Part shown: one piece after another, positions 18,748 to 28,096 of the stretch
Numbering within the stretch: the first letter of the stretch is position 1
Layout of the letters: the number at the start of each line of letters is the position of its first letter
Source: an uncultured Bacteroides sp.
GTDB lineage: Bacteria; Bacteroidota; Bacteroidia; Bacteroidales; Bacteroidaceae
DNA: 64,000 nt
Assembly: GCA_900552645.1 (NCBI GenBank)
Contig: USAN01000001.1
Location: forward strand, 434,001-498,000
Direction: 5' to 3'
Translations under genes and position numbers: made by a program
The notes under the pieces: model-generated
The model's input: only the letters and a program-made list of their open reading frames with translations
Database searches by the model: none
What the model was told of the DNA's origin: nothing

Positions 18748-19866
18748 ATGTATCCAATTAGAGTTTTGATGCTATTTACTGTAATGAATCGTGGTGGTGC
18801 CGAATCGATGGTAATGAATTATTATCGTCATATAGATAAAAGTAAGATACAATTCGATTTTATGGTACATCGTAAGGAACGTGGAGACTACGACGATGAG
18901 ATTGAAGCATTAGGAGGTAAGATATACAGAATGAGAAATCTTAATCCGTTAACTTTCAGAGAATATCAAAATGAAATAAGTGATTTCTTTGACATTCATC
19001 CTGAATATAAAATAATACATGGTCATTGTTCAGAATCGGGATACTTTGTCTATAAAGAGGCTTCACGTAGAGGAGTACCTGTAATTATAGCTCATGCTCA
19101 TAATAGTTATGCTTTGTTTGATTTAAAATGGATTTTCAGAATCTATTTTAAATATAAGATGAGGAACTATATAACAAATCAATTTACTTGTGGTCGTCAA
19201 TCAGCCGAGTGGTTATTCGGGAATAAGAACGCAGATAATGCAATATTACAGCATAATGCTATAGATACATCTCTTTTTAGATATGAAGATAAGGATTATT
19301 TTGAAATGAGAAGAAAACTTAATTTGCCCATAGATGCTATGATAGTAGGGCATGTTGGTAGATTCGAAAAGCAGAAGAATCATTTATTTATATTGAAGAT
19401 ATTTGCTTCAATCCATAAAATGGAGTCAAATACATTCTTACTTTTAATAGGAACCGGTAAATTGATGAATTCAATAAAAAAAGAGGCCAAAAGATTAGGA
19501 ATAAAGGATAGTATTATATTTCTAGGCAATCGTACAGATGTTCATTTTTTATTAAATACAATGAATCTTTTTCTTTTTCCATCTTTTATGGAAGGGCTTT
19601 CTTTGTCTATGGTCGAGGCTCAGTGCTCAGGGTTACCTTGTTTAGTTTCTGATGCTATTCCAATAGAAGTAAAAATGACGAATCTCGTTAGTTTACTTTC
19701 CCTAAAGGAGCCATCCAATAAATGGGCAGAAATAGCTATAGATCTTATGAAAAAAATAAATTTTCGTGAAAATTATTATAAGGAAATAGAAAATCATGGT
19801 TACGATATAGCAAGAAATGCTATTGAGCTTCAAAATATATATATTGATTTATTAAGTGGAAAATAA
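18748..19866 (+). CDS. Family 4 glycosyltransferase
   Basis: I use the ATG at 18748 (MYPIRVLMLF). A TTG six bases earlier is in frame but overlaps the upstream stop and is less likely. The 372-aa protein has NRGGAESMVMNYYRHIDKS at the N-terminus, IVGHVGRFEKQKNHLFIL in the donor domain and EX7E in MEGLSLSMVEAQCSG. This subgroup resembles EpsF-type capsule glycosyltransferases. It overlaps the next gene by 11 bp. Confidence 0.89.
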   Translation: MYPIRVLMLFTVMNRGGAESMVMNYYRHIDKSKIQFDFMVHRKERGDYDDEIEALGGKIYRMRNLNPLTFREYQNEISDFFDIHPEYKIIHGHCSESGYFVYKEASRRGVPVIIAHAHNSYALFDLKWIFRIYFKYKMRNYITNQFTCGRQSAEWLFGNKNADNAILQHNAIDTSLFRYEDKDYFEMRRKLNLPIDAMIVGHVGRFEKQKNHLFILKIFASIHKMESNTFLLLIGTGKLMNSIKKEAKRLGIKDSIIFLGNRTDVHFLLNTMNLFLFPSFMEGLSLSMVEAQCSGLPCLVSDAIPIEVKMTNLVSLLSLKEPSNKWAEIAIDLMKKINFRENYYKEIENHGYDIARNAIELQNIYIDLLSGK

Positions 19867-20749
19867 AAAGACATTAACTGTTTTTACTCCTACCTATAAC
19901 CGGATCTCTACATTATACCGAGGGTATGAGGCTCTATTGAGGCAGACAAGCAATGATTTTGTATGGCTCATAATTGATGATGGGTCTACAGACGATACCA
20001 TGAACCTTGTAACTAAATGGATTGCCGAAAATAAAATAAGCATCAGATATCATTACCAAAAGAATCAAGGTATGCATGGGGCTCATAATACTGCGTATAA
20101 GCTCATTGAAACTGAACTAAATACTTGTATTGATTCAGATGACTTTATGCCCGACAATGCTGTAGAAAAAATAATATCTTTTTGGAAAAAGAATGGATCT
20201 TCAAAATATGCAGGTATTATAGGGTTAGATGAAGATTTAAATGGTTCTATTATTGGTACCCCATTTCCAAAGAATATGCGCCACACCACTTTAGACAATT
20301 ACTATGCTACTGGTGGAAAGGGAGATAAGAAACTTGTGTATAGGACTGATATTATTAGAAATTATCCAGATTATCCTATTTTTGAAGGAGAAAAGTATGT
20401 ATCACTTGGATACAAATATCAGCTTATTGATCAGAGTTATGAACTGCTTACATTAAATGAAGTCCTTGTTAAGGTAGAATATCGTACAGATGGATCTAGC
20501 CTGAACATGTTCAAACAATATGTAAGAAATCCTAGGGGATTCTCTTTTATAAGAAAAGTGTCAATGAAATTGGCTCCTTCTATGAAACGAAGATTTATAG
20601 AAGCCGTTCATTATGTAGCAGAGAGTATTCTGATGAAAAACTTGAATTTCATAAATGAATCTCCCGATAAAGTTCTTACTGTTTGTGCTACTCCTTTGGG
20701 TATAGTATTATATTTATATATTGTTTTTAAGACTAGCCGACAAAAATGA
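19856..20749 (+). CDS. Family 2 glycosyltransferase (GTG start)
   Basis: A 297-aa GT2 enzyme. The start is a GTG: the next residues, MENKKTLTVFTPTYNR, lead straight into the nucleotide-binding strand, leaving no room for a later start. Further landmarks are LIIDDGSTDDTM, NQGMHGAHNTAY and the metal-site CIDSDDFMPDNA. It lies in an 11-bp overlap with the upstream GT4 and a 4-bp overlap with the next GT2. Donor unknown. Confidence 0.88.
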   Translation: MENKKTLTVFTPTYNRISTLYRGYEALLRQTSNDFVWLIIDDGSTDDTMNLVTKWIAENKISIRYHYQKNQGMHGAHNTAYKLIETELNTCIDSDDFMPDNAVEKIISFWKKNGSSKYAGIIGLDEDLNGSIIGTPFPKNMRHTTLDNYYATGGKGDKKLVYRTDIIRNYPDYPIFEGEKYVSLGYKYQLIDQSYELLTLNEVLVKVEYRTDGSSLNMFKQYVRNPRGFSFIRKVSMKLAPSMKRRFIEAVHYVAESILMKNLNFINESPDKVLTVCATPLGIVLYLYIVFKTSRQK

Positions 20750-21780
20750 TTAGCATTATAATTCCAATATATAATAGTGCTTCTTTCTTATCAAAATGCC
20801 TTAATTCAATAATAAATCAAATTTATGAGGAGTTAGAGATAATATGCATAAATGATGGATCAACCGATGAATCGTTAGAAATACTTAGAAAATATAAAGA
20901 GGAGGATTCCAGGATAAAGATAGTATCTCATGAAAACAGAGGTATTTCCTATTCAAGGAATGAAGGAGTAGCAATGGCAAAAGGTAAATGGATAATGTTT
21001 GTCGATAGTGATGACTGGATTGATATAGATACATGTAAAGTAGTTTCCGAGATAGCAGAAAACGAAAAATGCGATGTTGTAATGTGGAGTTATATACGAG
21101 AATTTAAAAACAAATCTTTACCCAAATATTATTTAAAGCAAGAAAAAAAATGGTTAGGAAAAAATGAAGTAGCACTTATCCATAGAAGAATATTCGGACC
21201 GATAAATGAAGAGTTGAATTATCCTGATTCTATGGATGCATACGGTACTGTATGGGCTAAGCTTTATAGAAGAGAATGTGTAAGAGACATAAAATTTATT
21301 GATACAAAGGAAGTTGGATCGGCAGAAGATGTACTCTTTAATGCAGAGTTATTTAGTCAAATTAATAATGTAGTATTTACACCACACTGTTTTTATCACT
21401 ATAGGAAATATGGAATGTCTTACACTAATTCATGTAAAAGAGATTTGTATAAAAAGTGGGAAAATCTTTATGATAGACTAGATGCTGTTATAAGAAAAAA
21501 CAATCTTTCATACAGTTTTAAAGAAGCATTAAGAAATCGTATATGTTTGGGAATAATAGGATTGGGCCTTAATGAACTATACTCTTCTTCACCATTAATA
21601 GATAAATATTCAAAATTAGATTATCTTCTTAGACGAAAACGCTTCAGAAAAGCTATAGATAATCTTAACTTAAAGTATCTTCCATATCATTGGCGCATGT
21701 TTTTCTTTTCAATAAAATATAAACAAACTTTTATTGTTATGATAATACTTATCTTAATTAAAAAAATAATTGAGAAATGA
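20746..21780 (+). CDS. Family 2 glycosyltransferase
   Basis: A 344-aa GT2 enzyme opening MISIIIPIYNSASFLSKC, with CINDGSTDESLEIL, the ENRGISYSRNEGVAMAKG acceptor-side segment and the DXD site MFVDSDDWIDID. A C-terminal hydrophobic helix (FIVMIILILIKKII) probably anchors it to the membrane. ATGA overlaps link it to genes on both sides. Sugar specificity unknown. Confidence 0.9.
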   Translation: MISIIIPIYNSASFLSKCLNSIINQIYEELEIICINDGSTDESLEILRKYKEEDSRIKIVSHENRGISYSRNEGVAMAKGKWIMFVDSDDWIDIDTCKVVSEIAENEKCDVVMWSYIREFKNKSLPKYYLKQEKKWLGKNEVALIHRRIFGPINEELNYPDSMDAYGTVWAKLYRRECVRDIKFIDTKEVGSAEDVLFNAELFSQINNVVFTPHCFYHYRKYGMSYTNSCKRDLYKKWENLYDRLDAVIRKNNLSYSFKEALRNRICLGIIGLGLNELYSSSPLIDKYSKLDYLLRRKRFRKAIDNLNLKYLPYHWRMFFFSIKYKQTFIVMIILILIKKIIEK

Positions 21781-22922
21781 GAATCGCATATTGTTTAAAT
21801 AGTATTAGGTATCTTGGTGGGATACAACGTGTTACTATTGTAAAGGCTAACGCTTTAGCAAGTATTTCGGGAAATGAAGTATATATTATTGTAACCGATA
21901 ATAATCAAAGCGCTCTTATAACAACGCCCCTGTCAGATAAGATAAAATTAGTAGATCTAGATGTGAACTATTATTACGACGATTGGAAATCTAAATGGAA
22001 TGTTCTTAAAGGAATAGTTGAAAAGAGAATAGAACATAAAAATAAACTTGCAAAAGCTCTTAATGATATTCACCCAGATATAGTAATATCTGTAGGACAG
22101 GCCGAAAAATATATGATTCTTGAAATTCCTGGTAAATGGAAAAAAATTCGTGAGATGCATTATCCGAAAAAATATAGACGTATGTCTGTTAATACTATAT
22201 ATGAGAAGATGATTGCATATTGTAGCGATTTTTATGATTATGAATCGCGTATAAATAAATATGATCAGATAATACTCCTTACGAAAGAAGATAAAGAAAA
22301 GAATTGGCCAGATTATGATAACATATCTGTAATTCCAAATCCTCTAACCGAAGATAACAGTATATTGTCTTCTCTTGATACTAAGACTATAATTACTAGT
22401 GGTAGGTTAGAAAAACCGAAAAATTTCCAGTCACTTATAAATGCTTTCTCTTTAGTGTCTAAATTACATTCAGATTGGAAACTTGAAATATATGGTGAAG
22501 GCAGTCAGCGAAGAGAACTTCAAGATATGATAAACAGACTGGAAACAAAAAATATATTTTTAAAAGGGTATACAGATAATATCTACGAAAAGTTGGCACA
22601 AAGTTCATTATTTGTTTCTACATCTATTTTTGAAGGATTTGGATTGTCTATAATTGAGGCTATGAGTTGTGGATTGCCTATTGTATCTTATGAATGTCCT
22701 TGTGGACCTAAGGATATAATTGAAGACAACAAGAGTGGTTTTCTTATTACTGTAAATGATGAGAGAAAATTAGCTGAAAAGATAAACCTTCTTATAGAAG
22801 ATCAAAATTTAAGGAAGAGAATGGGTAGTAATGCAAGAGAAGCGTCAGAGAAATATAAAATAGAAAAAATTATTCCTATTTGGATGACACTGTTTAATAA
22901 TCTAAAAAATGGCAATAAGTAA
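21777..22922 (+). CDS. Family 4 glycosyltransferase
   Basis: A 381-aa GT-B enzyme with IRYLGGIQRVTIVKANALA near the N-terminus, IITSGRLEKPKNFQSLI at the donor domain and EX7E in FEGFGLSIIEAMSCGLP. The following SYECPCGPKDII is common in GalNAc/GlcNAc-type capsule transferases, but that is only suggestive. Joined to its neighbours by 4-bp and 14-bp overlaps. Confidence 0.9.
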   Translation: MRIAYCLNSIRYLGGIQRVTIVKANALASISGNEVYIIVTDNNQSALITTPLSDKIKLVDLDVNYYYDDWKSKWNVLKGIVEKRIEHKNKLAKALNDIHPDIVISVGQAEKYMILEIPGKWKKIREMHYPKKYRRMSVNTIYEKMIAYCSDFYDYESRINKYDQIILLTKEDKEKNWPDYDNISVIPNPLTEDNSILSSLDTKTIITSGRLEKPKNFQSLINAFSLVSKLHSDWKLEIYGEGSQRRELQDMINRLETKNIFLKGYTDNIYEKLAQSSLFVSTSIFEGFGLSIIEAMSCGLPIVSYECPCGPKDIIEDNKSGFLITVNDERKLAEKINLLIEDQNLRKRMGSNAREASEKYKIEKIIPIWMTLFNNLKNGNK

Positions 22923-23913
22923 TAATTCGCTAATAAGTATAGTTGTACCTATATATAATTTAGAGACATATATTCTTAATTGTCTCGAAAGTATTAGAGT
23001 TCAGACTTATTCTAATATAGAGGTTTTATTGATTGACGATGGGTCAAGCGACGAATCAGGAGCTTTATGCGATGAATTTGTCAAGAATGACAGTCGATTT
23101 AGGGTTATTCATCAGAAGAATAGAGGATTATCTGAGGCTCGAAATATAGGACTTCGTATTTATAAGGGGGATTATTTACTTTTTGTTGACGGAGACGATT
23201 ACTTGCATCCCCGTATGATAGAATTCTTATATAAAGCTATAAATGAGGGTGACTTTTCTTTTTCAATGGGGTTATATAAAAAAGTAAATGAATATAATCC
23301 TAAATATAATCCAGTAGAATATACAACAAGAACACTAAATAGAGATGAAATTGTAAGAAATTTATATGGAAATAATAGTGTAGATATTGCATTTAGAGTC
23401 TGTTGGAATAAGCTTTATAAAAGAAAGTTGCTAAGTAATGTTTTTTTTAATGATCAAGAAAGTGAGGATACTGAATTTAATAACAGAATATTTCTTAAAT
23501 GTAATGAAATAATAGTTGTAGATGCCGAGTTATATTTTTATTTGCAGAGACCAGATTCTATAGTTCATACTGACTCGGCAAAAAGGCGAATTGGGATACT
23601 TTACTCATATATTTCCTGCTTGAATGCTATAGATATTAAAAATACCCAATATAGATCTTACATATTAGTCAAACTTTACAAGACAATGTTATATGTGAAA
23701 CATTATGCAAGAAATAAAAAAGAAAAGAAAACTATTAAGCAAGATATGAATAGAATCATTAAAATGACCTATAAAGAATTTATAAGTAACGGAAAAATAC
23801 CTGTTGTAATTAAATATTTGTTGTTGTTTACTTATCATTTCCCAATAATTTATTCTTCTTTTGTATTTAAATGTGAAATGCAGGCCAGATTGAGTAAATA
23901 TATTAAAAAATAA
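22909..23913 (+). CDS. Family 2 glycosyltransferase
   Basis: A 334-aa GT2 enzyme: LISIVVPIYNLETYILNC, LIDDGSSDESGALCDEF, NRGLSEARNIGLRIYKG and the metal-site LFVDGDDYLHP are all present. It overlaps the upstream GT4 by 14 bp and is followed 7 bp later by the EpsG-like membrane protein. Donor and linkage unknown. Confidence 0.9.
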   Translation: MAISNNSLISIVVPIYNLETYILNCLESIRVQTYSNIEVLLIDDGSSDESGALCDEFVKNDSRFRVIHQKNRGLSEARNIGLRIYKGDYLLFVDGDDYLHPRMIEFLYKAINEGDFSFSMGLYKKVNEYNPKYNPVEYTTRTLNRDEIVRNLYGNNSVDIAFRVCWNKLYKRKLLSNVFFNDQESEDTEFNNRIFLKCNEIIVVDAELYFYLQRPDSIVHTDSAKRRIGILYSYISCLNAIDIKNTQYRSYILVKLYKTMLYVKHYARNKKEKKTIKQDMNRIIKMTYKEFISNGKIPVVIKYLLLFTYHFPIIYSSFVFKCEMQARLSKYIKK

Positions 23914-23920
23914 GAGGCTT

Positions 23921-25036
23921 ATGTTTGATTTTATACAATCGTCTCTATATACAGTTTATTTCAATTATACTATTTTCTTTTTGATATTGATAGCAGTATT
24001 CCAATGCTTCACTATAGGAGTTTTTCAAAGGGATATTGCTTTACTTGATAGTATATGGGGAGTTGTTTTTACCATTCTACTTATTCTTTATATGGGATTA
24101 CGTCCTGTAAGTGGAGTTTTTGGTGACACTGTAAATTATGCTTCAGGTTTCTATCAGATAAAAGATTCGCCCATACCTTTTATATTTAGTTGGGGAGAAG
24201 GAGAATGGGTTTTTAGGAATCTTATGGGATTCTTTGCTAAATATAGTAACATTAATATTTTCTTTCTAACTTGTAGCTTTGTATATATAGGTTCATTATG
24301 GCTTGCCATGTATAGAATATTCAAAAAGTATTATTATCTCCCACTGCTTATCGTGTTTTCAATGTTTACTTTTTGGAGTTATGGAGTGAATGGTATAAGA
24401 AATGGAATGGGAGCATCATTATTTATACTTTCTCTTACATATGTTAATAAAGTTCCTTTAATGATTCTCTTAGCATTTATTGCCGGTGGAATACATAAAT
24501 CTGTATATCTTATGATGGGTGCTGCTACTATTGCCTGGTTTTTGAAAAGTAGTTGGTGGTATATAAGTTGCTGGATATTTTCAGTAGTGCTATCTCTTAT
24601 TATGGGGTCTACTATTCAAACATATCTTAGTGGATTAAGCAGTTTTACTGGTGATGATCGTTTCTCTGGATATCTTACTGGCAGTAATATGGTTGGTGAA
24701 GTCGTACAAATGAGTATGACCTTTAGATGGGACTTTCTTTTATATAGTAGTTTGGGCGTAATTGTTGGTTGTTATTTTATATTTGTAAGAAGGTTTAAAG
24801 ATGAGTATTATTCCTGGATTTATAATATATTTATAATAACTAATGCTTTTTGGATATTAATAATAAGAGCAGCCTATTCTAACCGTTTTGCTCAGATTTC
24901 GTGGTTTATGATGCCATTAGTTTTAATATATCCTTTTATAAAAGATAGAGAATTCAGAAATAATGAGAAAATAATAGGTATTTTTTTGTTAGTTTTCTAT
25001 GCTTTTACTTTCTATTTTAATATTCTAAATGGTTAA
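23921..25036 (+). CDS. EpsG-family membrane protein, probable Wzy-like polymerase
   Basis: A 371-aa integral membrane protein with about ten hydrophobic segments. It shows the EpsG-family pattern of an early ILYMGLRPVSGVFGDTVNY loop (analogous to the conserved R...D..NY) and a mid-protein YGVNGIRNGMGASLF motif. EpsG proteins are the usual polymerase candidates in exopolysaccharide loci. This is the only polymerase-like gene I see. No Wzx-type flippase is present; the exporter here is an ABC system, so its role may be to polymerise units before or during export. It is overlapped 8 bp by the next GT4. Confidence 0.82.
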   Translation: MFDFIQSSLYTVYFNYTIFFLILIAVFQCFTIGVFQRDIALLDSIWGVVFTILLILYMGLRPVSGVFGDTVNYASGFYQIKDSPIPFIFSWGEGEWVFRNLMGFFAKYSNINIFFLTCSFVYIGSLWLAMYRIFKKYYYLPLLIVFSMFTFWSYGVNGIRNGMGASLFILSLTYVNKVPLMILLAFIAGGIHKSVYLMMGAATIAWFLKSSWWYISCWIFSVVLSLIMGSTIQTYLSGLSSFTGDDRFSGYLTGSNMVGEVVQMSMTFRWDFLLYSSLGVIVGCYFIFVRRFKDEYYSWIYNIFIITNAFWILIIRAAYSNRFAQISWFMMPLVLIYPFIKDREFRNNEKIIGIFLLVFYAFTFYFNILNG

Positions 25037-26183
25037 AATGCCAAAAAGGAAAAAAGTTATTTATATTTCTACTATTCCCTTATCTCTTAATATTTTATTG
25101 CGTGGTCAGTTAAGAATGTTAACTGAACACTATGAGGTAATTGCCGTTTCTTCGCCGGGTAATGATCTTGATTTGGTAAGAGAGAGAGAAGGAGTTAGAA
25201 TAAAATCAGTATTTATGGAAAGAAGAATATCTCTCTTTAGTGATATTTTATCATTATTGAGTCTCATAAAGCTTTTTCATAAAGAAAAACCGTGGATGGT
25301 TCATTCCTTAACTCCAAAGGCTGGATTGTTGGCTATGATGGCAGCAAGGATATGTAATGTACCTATTAGGATACACACTTTTACTGGACTCATATTTCCG
25401 AGTGCATTGGGACTTAAAAAGAAGATTCTTATCTGTAGTGATAAAATTACATGTAGCTGCTCAACTCATATAAATCCAGAGGGGAAAGGAGTTATGAATA
25501 ATCTAGAGTCTTTCAATATAACTAATAAACCATTAAAAATTATAGGAAATGGTAATATTAATGGAGTAGATTGTAATTATTATAAATGTACCCAGCATAT
25601 TTTAGAGCAAGCTAATAAAAATAGGATCAAGGGTTATTTAACCTTTTGCTTTGTAGGTAGAATAGTTCACGATAAAGGTATAGAAGAATTGATATCCTCA
25701 TTCGTAAGAATCCAGAAAATAAGATCAAAAATACGTCTTATATTGGTGGGGACATTCGAACAAAAACTAGATCCGATTAAAGAAAAAACAATTGAAGTTA
25801 TAAAAAATAATGAGAATATAGAATATGTGGGATGGCAGCAAGATATACGTCCATTCCTTGCCGCTTCAGATATTTTTATATTTCCAAGTTATAGAGAAGG
25901 ATTTCCAAATGTATTATTGCAGGCAGGTGCTATGGGGCTTCCTTCTATTGTGACCGACATAAATGGTAGCAATGAAATTATAATTAATGGAGAAAATGGA
26001 ATAATAATACCTCCACGTAATGAAAACGAACTTTATTCGGCAATGATATATATGATAGACAATGAGGCCAAGCGTCATAGCATGGCTTTATGTTCTAGAA
26101 ATCTTATAGAATCTAGATACGAACAGCAATATTTATGGAAAGAACTTCTAATCTTTTATAAAAGTCTTGAGAATGGAAACTAA
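25029..26183 (+). CDS. Family 4 glycosyltransferase (EX7Q variant)
   Basis: A 384-aa GT-B enzyme with HSLTPKAGLLAMMAARICN, GLIFPSALGLKKKIL and the donor-domain CFVGRIVHDKGIEELI. At the usual EX7E position it reads REGFPNVLLQAGAMGLPS, with glutamine replacing the second glutamate. I believe the same substitution occurs in other Bacteroidales GT4 enzymes of this type, so it is probably a subfamily trait and not damage. An ATG at 25038, just after the upstream stop, is an equally good start. It precedes the PglD/PglC-like genes, as in many loci where it adds the second sugar. Confidence 0.88.
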   Translation: MVKMPKRKKVIYISTIPLSLNILLRGQLRMLTEHYEVIAVSSPGNDLDLVREREGVRIKSVFMERRISLFSDILSLLSLIKLFHKEKPWMVHSLTPKAGLLAMMAARICNVPIRIHTFTGLIFPSALGLKKKILICSDKITCSCSTHINPEGKGVMNNLESFNITNKPLKIIGNGNINGVDCNYYKCTQHILEQANKNRIKGYLTFCFVGRIVHDKGIEELISSFVRIQKIRSKIRLILVGTFEQKLDPIKEKTIEVIKNNENIEYVGWQQDIRPFLAASDIFIFPSYREGFPNVLLQAGAMGLPSIVTDINGSNEIIINGENGIIIPPRNENELYSAMIYMIDNEAKRHSMALCSRNLIESRYEQQYLWKELLIFYKSLENGN

Positions 26184-26781
26184 ACATGATGACATCTATT
26201 TATATGGAGCTGGTGGACATTCTAAGGTTGTACTTGAAATTATTGAAGCCAATGGGAAATCTGTAAAAGGTTTCATCGATGATAATTTAAAAGCTATAGA
26301 GTTTCAGGGAATTGCTGTAAATGAATATCGAAAAGATATGTCTCCAATTATAATAAGCATCGGCAATAATTTTATAAGGAAAAGTATTGTCTCTAGAATT
26401 GAAAAAGAGAGGAGACCAGTATTTGAAACTGTTGTTCATCCTAGTTGTATTATATCTAAAAGAGTAAAAGTAGAAGAAGGAACTGTCATTATGCAAGGTG
26501 CTATAATACAGAATGGATCTGAAATAGGAAAACATTGTATAATAAATACAGCCTCTTCTATTGATCATGACTGTATAGTAAGTGATTTTGTGCATATCTC
26601 TCCTCATGCAACTCTTTGTGGAGGTGTAACTATAGGCGAAGGAAGTTGGATAGGAGCAGATGCTGTTGTATTACAGGGTGTGAGAATAGGTAAATGGTGT
26701 ACAATAGGTGCTGGTTCAGTTGTTGTAAAAGATGTACCCGATGGTGTTACCGCATATGGAAATCCGTGCAGAATTCATTAA
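26173..26781 (+). CDS. PglD/NeuD-like sugar O- or N-acetyltransferase
   Basis: I use the ATG at 26173; a TTG six bases earlier is in frame. The 202-aa protein has the family's two parts: an N-terminal nucleotide-fold segment with YLYGAGGHSKVVLEII, and a left-handed beta-helix from about residue 85 with INTASSIDHDC (active-site histidine), IGADAVVLQGVRIG and VAYGNPCRI-type ending. Characterised relatives N-acetylate UDP-4-amino sugars. With the aminotransferase at the start of the locus and the adjacent priming transferase, it could complete a diacetamido-sugar priming residue, but that is inference. Confidence 0.87.
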   Translation: METKHDDIYLYGAGGHSKVVLEIIEANGKSVKGFIDDNLKAIEFQGIAVNEYRKDMSPIIISIGNNFIRKSIVSRIEKERRPVFETVVHPSCIISKRVKVEEGTVIMQGAIIQNGSEIGKHCIINTASSIDHDCIVSDFVHISPHATLCGGVTIGEGSWIGADAVVLQGVRIGKWCTIGAGSVVVKDVPDGVTAYGNPCRIH

Positions 26782-26791
26782 AGAAATAGAT

Positions 26792-27409
26792 ATGAAAAGA
26801 ATGTATGAACTATATGTAAAAAGATTGATTGATATAATATCATCTTTAATACTATTAATTATATTATTTCCTCTTTTATTGATTGTATATATTATACTGA
26901 TCTTTTTAAATAAAGGTGATGGTGTCCTTTTCTATCAACAAAGAGTAGGTTATAAATGCCGAATTTTTAATATTATCAAATACCGTACAATGAATAGCAT
27001 GAAAGATGAAAAAGGAGAACTTTTGCCAGACGAGAAAAGAATCACAAATATAGGGAAATTTATACGAGTTCTTTCTGTAGATGAACTTCCACAATTAATA
27101 AATGTATTAAAAGGTGACATGTCAATTATAGGTCCGCGTCCTCTTCTTGTGCAATACCTGCCTTTATACACTAAGGAACAAAACCGTAGGCATGATGTAC
27201 GTCCAGGAATAACCGGATGGGCACAGGTAAATGGAAGAAATAAATTGAATTGGTCAGATAAATTCAAGCTGGATGTATGGTATGTTGATAATATTTCCTT
27301 TATGGTAGATGTTAAAATAATTACAAGAACTTTTATTAAAGTATTTACTCATAAGGATATTTCATATAATGGAGAAGAGACAATGCACTTTTTTAATGGG
27401 TTTAATTGA
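26792..27409 (+). CDS. Bacterial sugar transferase (PglC/WcaJ-type priming phosphoglycosyltransferase)
   Basis: I place the start at the ATG at 26792 (MKRMYELYVKRLIDI), 10 bp after the acetyltransferase stop. An in-frame ATG at 26732 would lie inside that gene and add an atypical leader. The 205-aa protein has one N-terminal re-entrant hydrophobic helix and then FYQQRVGYKCRIFNIIKYRTM, LSVDELPQLINVLKGDMSIIGPRPLL and RPGITGWAQVNGRN, the hallmark motifs of the family, with the catalytic DE pair in VDELPQ. It attaches the first sugar-phosphate to undecaprenyl phosphate. The short form without extra membrane spans is PglC-like. Confidence 0.93.
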   Translation: MKRMYELYVKRLIDIISSLILLIILFPLLLIVYIILIFLNKGDGVLFYQQRVGYKCRIFNIIKYRTMNSMKDEKGELLPDEKRITNIGKFIRVLSVDELPQLINVLKGDMSIIGPRPLLVQYLPLYTKEQNRRHDVRPGITGWAQVNGRNKLNWSDKFKLDVWYVDNISFMVDVKIITRTFIKVFTHKDISYNGEETMHFFNGFN

Positions 27410-27439
27410 ATAATTATATCTACATAATTAAAAATAACA

Positions 27440-27447
27440 TATATTTG
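27440..27447 (+). promoter_or_regulatory. Candidate Bacteroidales -7 promoter element
   Basis: TATATTTG matches the TAnnTTTG element used by the Bacteroidota primary sigma factor and lies about 40 bp before the UpxY-like gene. No convincing -33 TTTG is seen. A 5-bp hairpin (ACTAC/GTAGT) follows at 27450-27464 and could be in the leader. No strong terminator separates the sugar transferase from this point, so read-through is also possible. Confidence 0.5.
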
Positions 27448-27487
27448 CCACTACAATTGGTAGTATAATGTTAATTTATTATGTATA

Positions 27488-28081
27488 ATGGCTTCAATAA
27501 ATGAAAAAAGTAATCTTGTGATCAATGCCAAGAATGAGCAATGTATTGATAGTATACAAACCTCTTTAAAGAATGAAAATTTTAAAGTATGGTTAGCGGC
27601 TTGTGTAAAGATGTATCATGAAAAGAAGACATCTATATTACTTAATAATTTGGGAATAGAGAATTTTCTTCCTATCCAAATTGAACATCATAAATGGAGT
27701 GACAGAATAAAGAAGATAGAAAGACTTGTTTTGCCCATGGTTATTTTCGTAAAGGTAGACAAAGAGCAAAGAAGAAATGTATTAAATTTATCTACTATAT
27801 ATAAATATGTATCCAATCCTTGTGAACATGCGCCAGCCATAATCCCTGACAAGGAGATGGACAGGTTCAAATTTATGCTTGATTATTCCGAACATTGTGT
27901 AGAATTTACCCAGAGTCCTATAAGGGAAGGAGTCAGAATTAGAGTTATAAAAGGACCACTTAATGGATTAGAAGGATTATTGATAAATATATCATCAAAA
28001 ACTAAAGTAGCAGTAAAATTAGATATTCTAGGATATGCATGTGTTGATATGCCAATATCATATGTTATGTCTCTGGAATAA
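27488..28081 (+). CDS. UpxY-like NusG-family transcription antiterminator
   Basis: A 197-aa protein with an N-terminal NGN-type domain (KVWLAACVKMYHEKKTSILL ... LVLPMVIFVKV) and a C-terminal KOW-like segment (GVRIRVIKGPLNGLEGLLIN). Bacteroides UpxY proteins of this size travel with RNA polymerase and prevent premature termination of their own capsule operon. They are normally the first gene of such an operon. Here it comes after 27 kb of polysaccharide genes and is followed by only two related genes, so it may mark the start of a second, truncated or small unit. Confidence 0.88.
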   Translation: MASINEKSNLVINAKNEQCIDSIQTSLKNENFKVWLAACVKMYHEKKTSILLNNLGIENFLPIQIEHHKWSDRIKKIERLVLPMVIFVKVDKEQRRNVLNLSTIYKYVSNPCEHAPAIIPDKEMDRFKFMLDYSEHCVEFTQSPIREGVRIRVIKGPLNGLEGLLINISSKTKVAVKLDILGYACVDMPISYVMSLE

Positions 28082-28096
28082 CAATATTATAATTAA

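Noticed and set aside
25029..26183. Inactive glycosyltransferase because of EX7Q in place of EX7E
   Set aside because: The rest of the donor site is intact and I believe the substitution occurs in other Bacteroidales GT4 enzymes of this type, so I treat it as a subfamily feature.
27410..27430. Terminator between the sugar transferase and the UpxY-like gene
   Set aside because: The only stem (TAATTAT/ATAATTA) is short, all A/T and lacks a T-run, so it is too weak to call.
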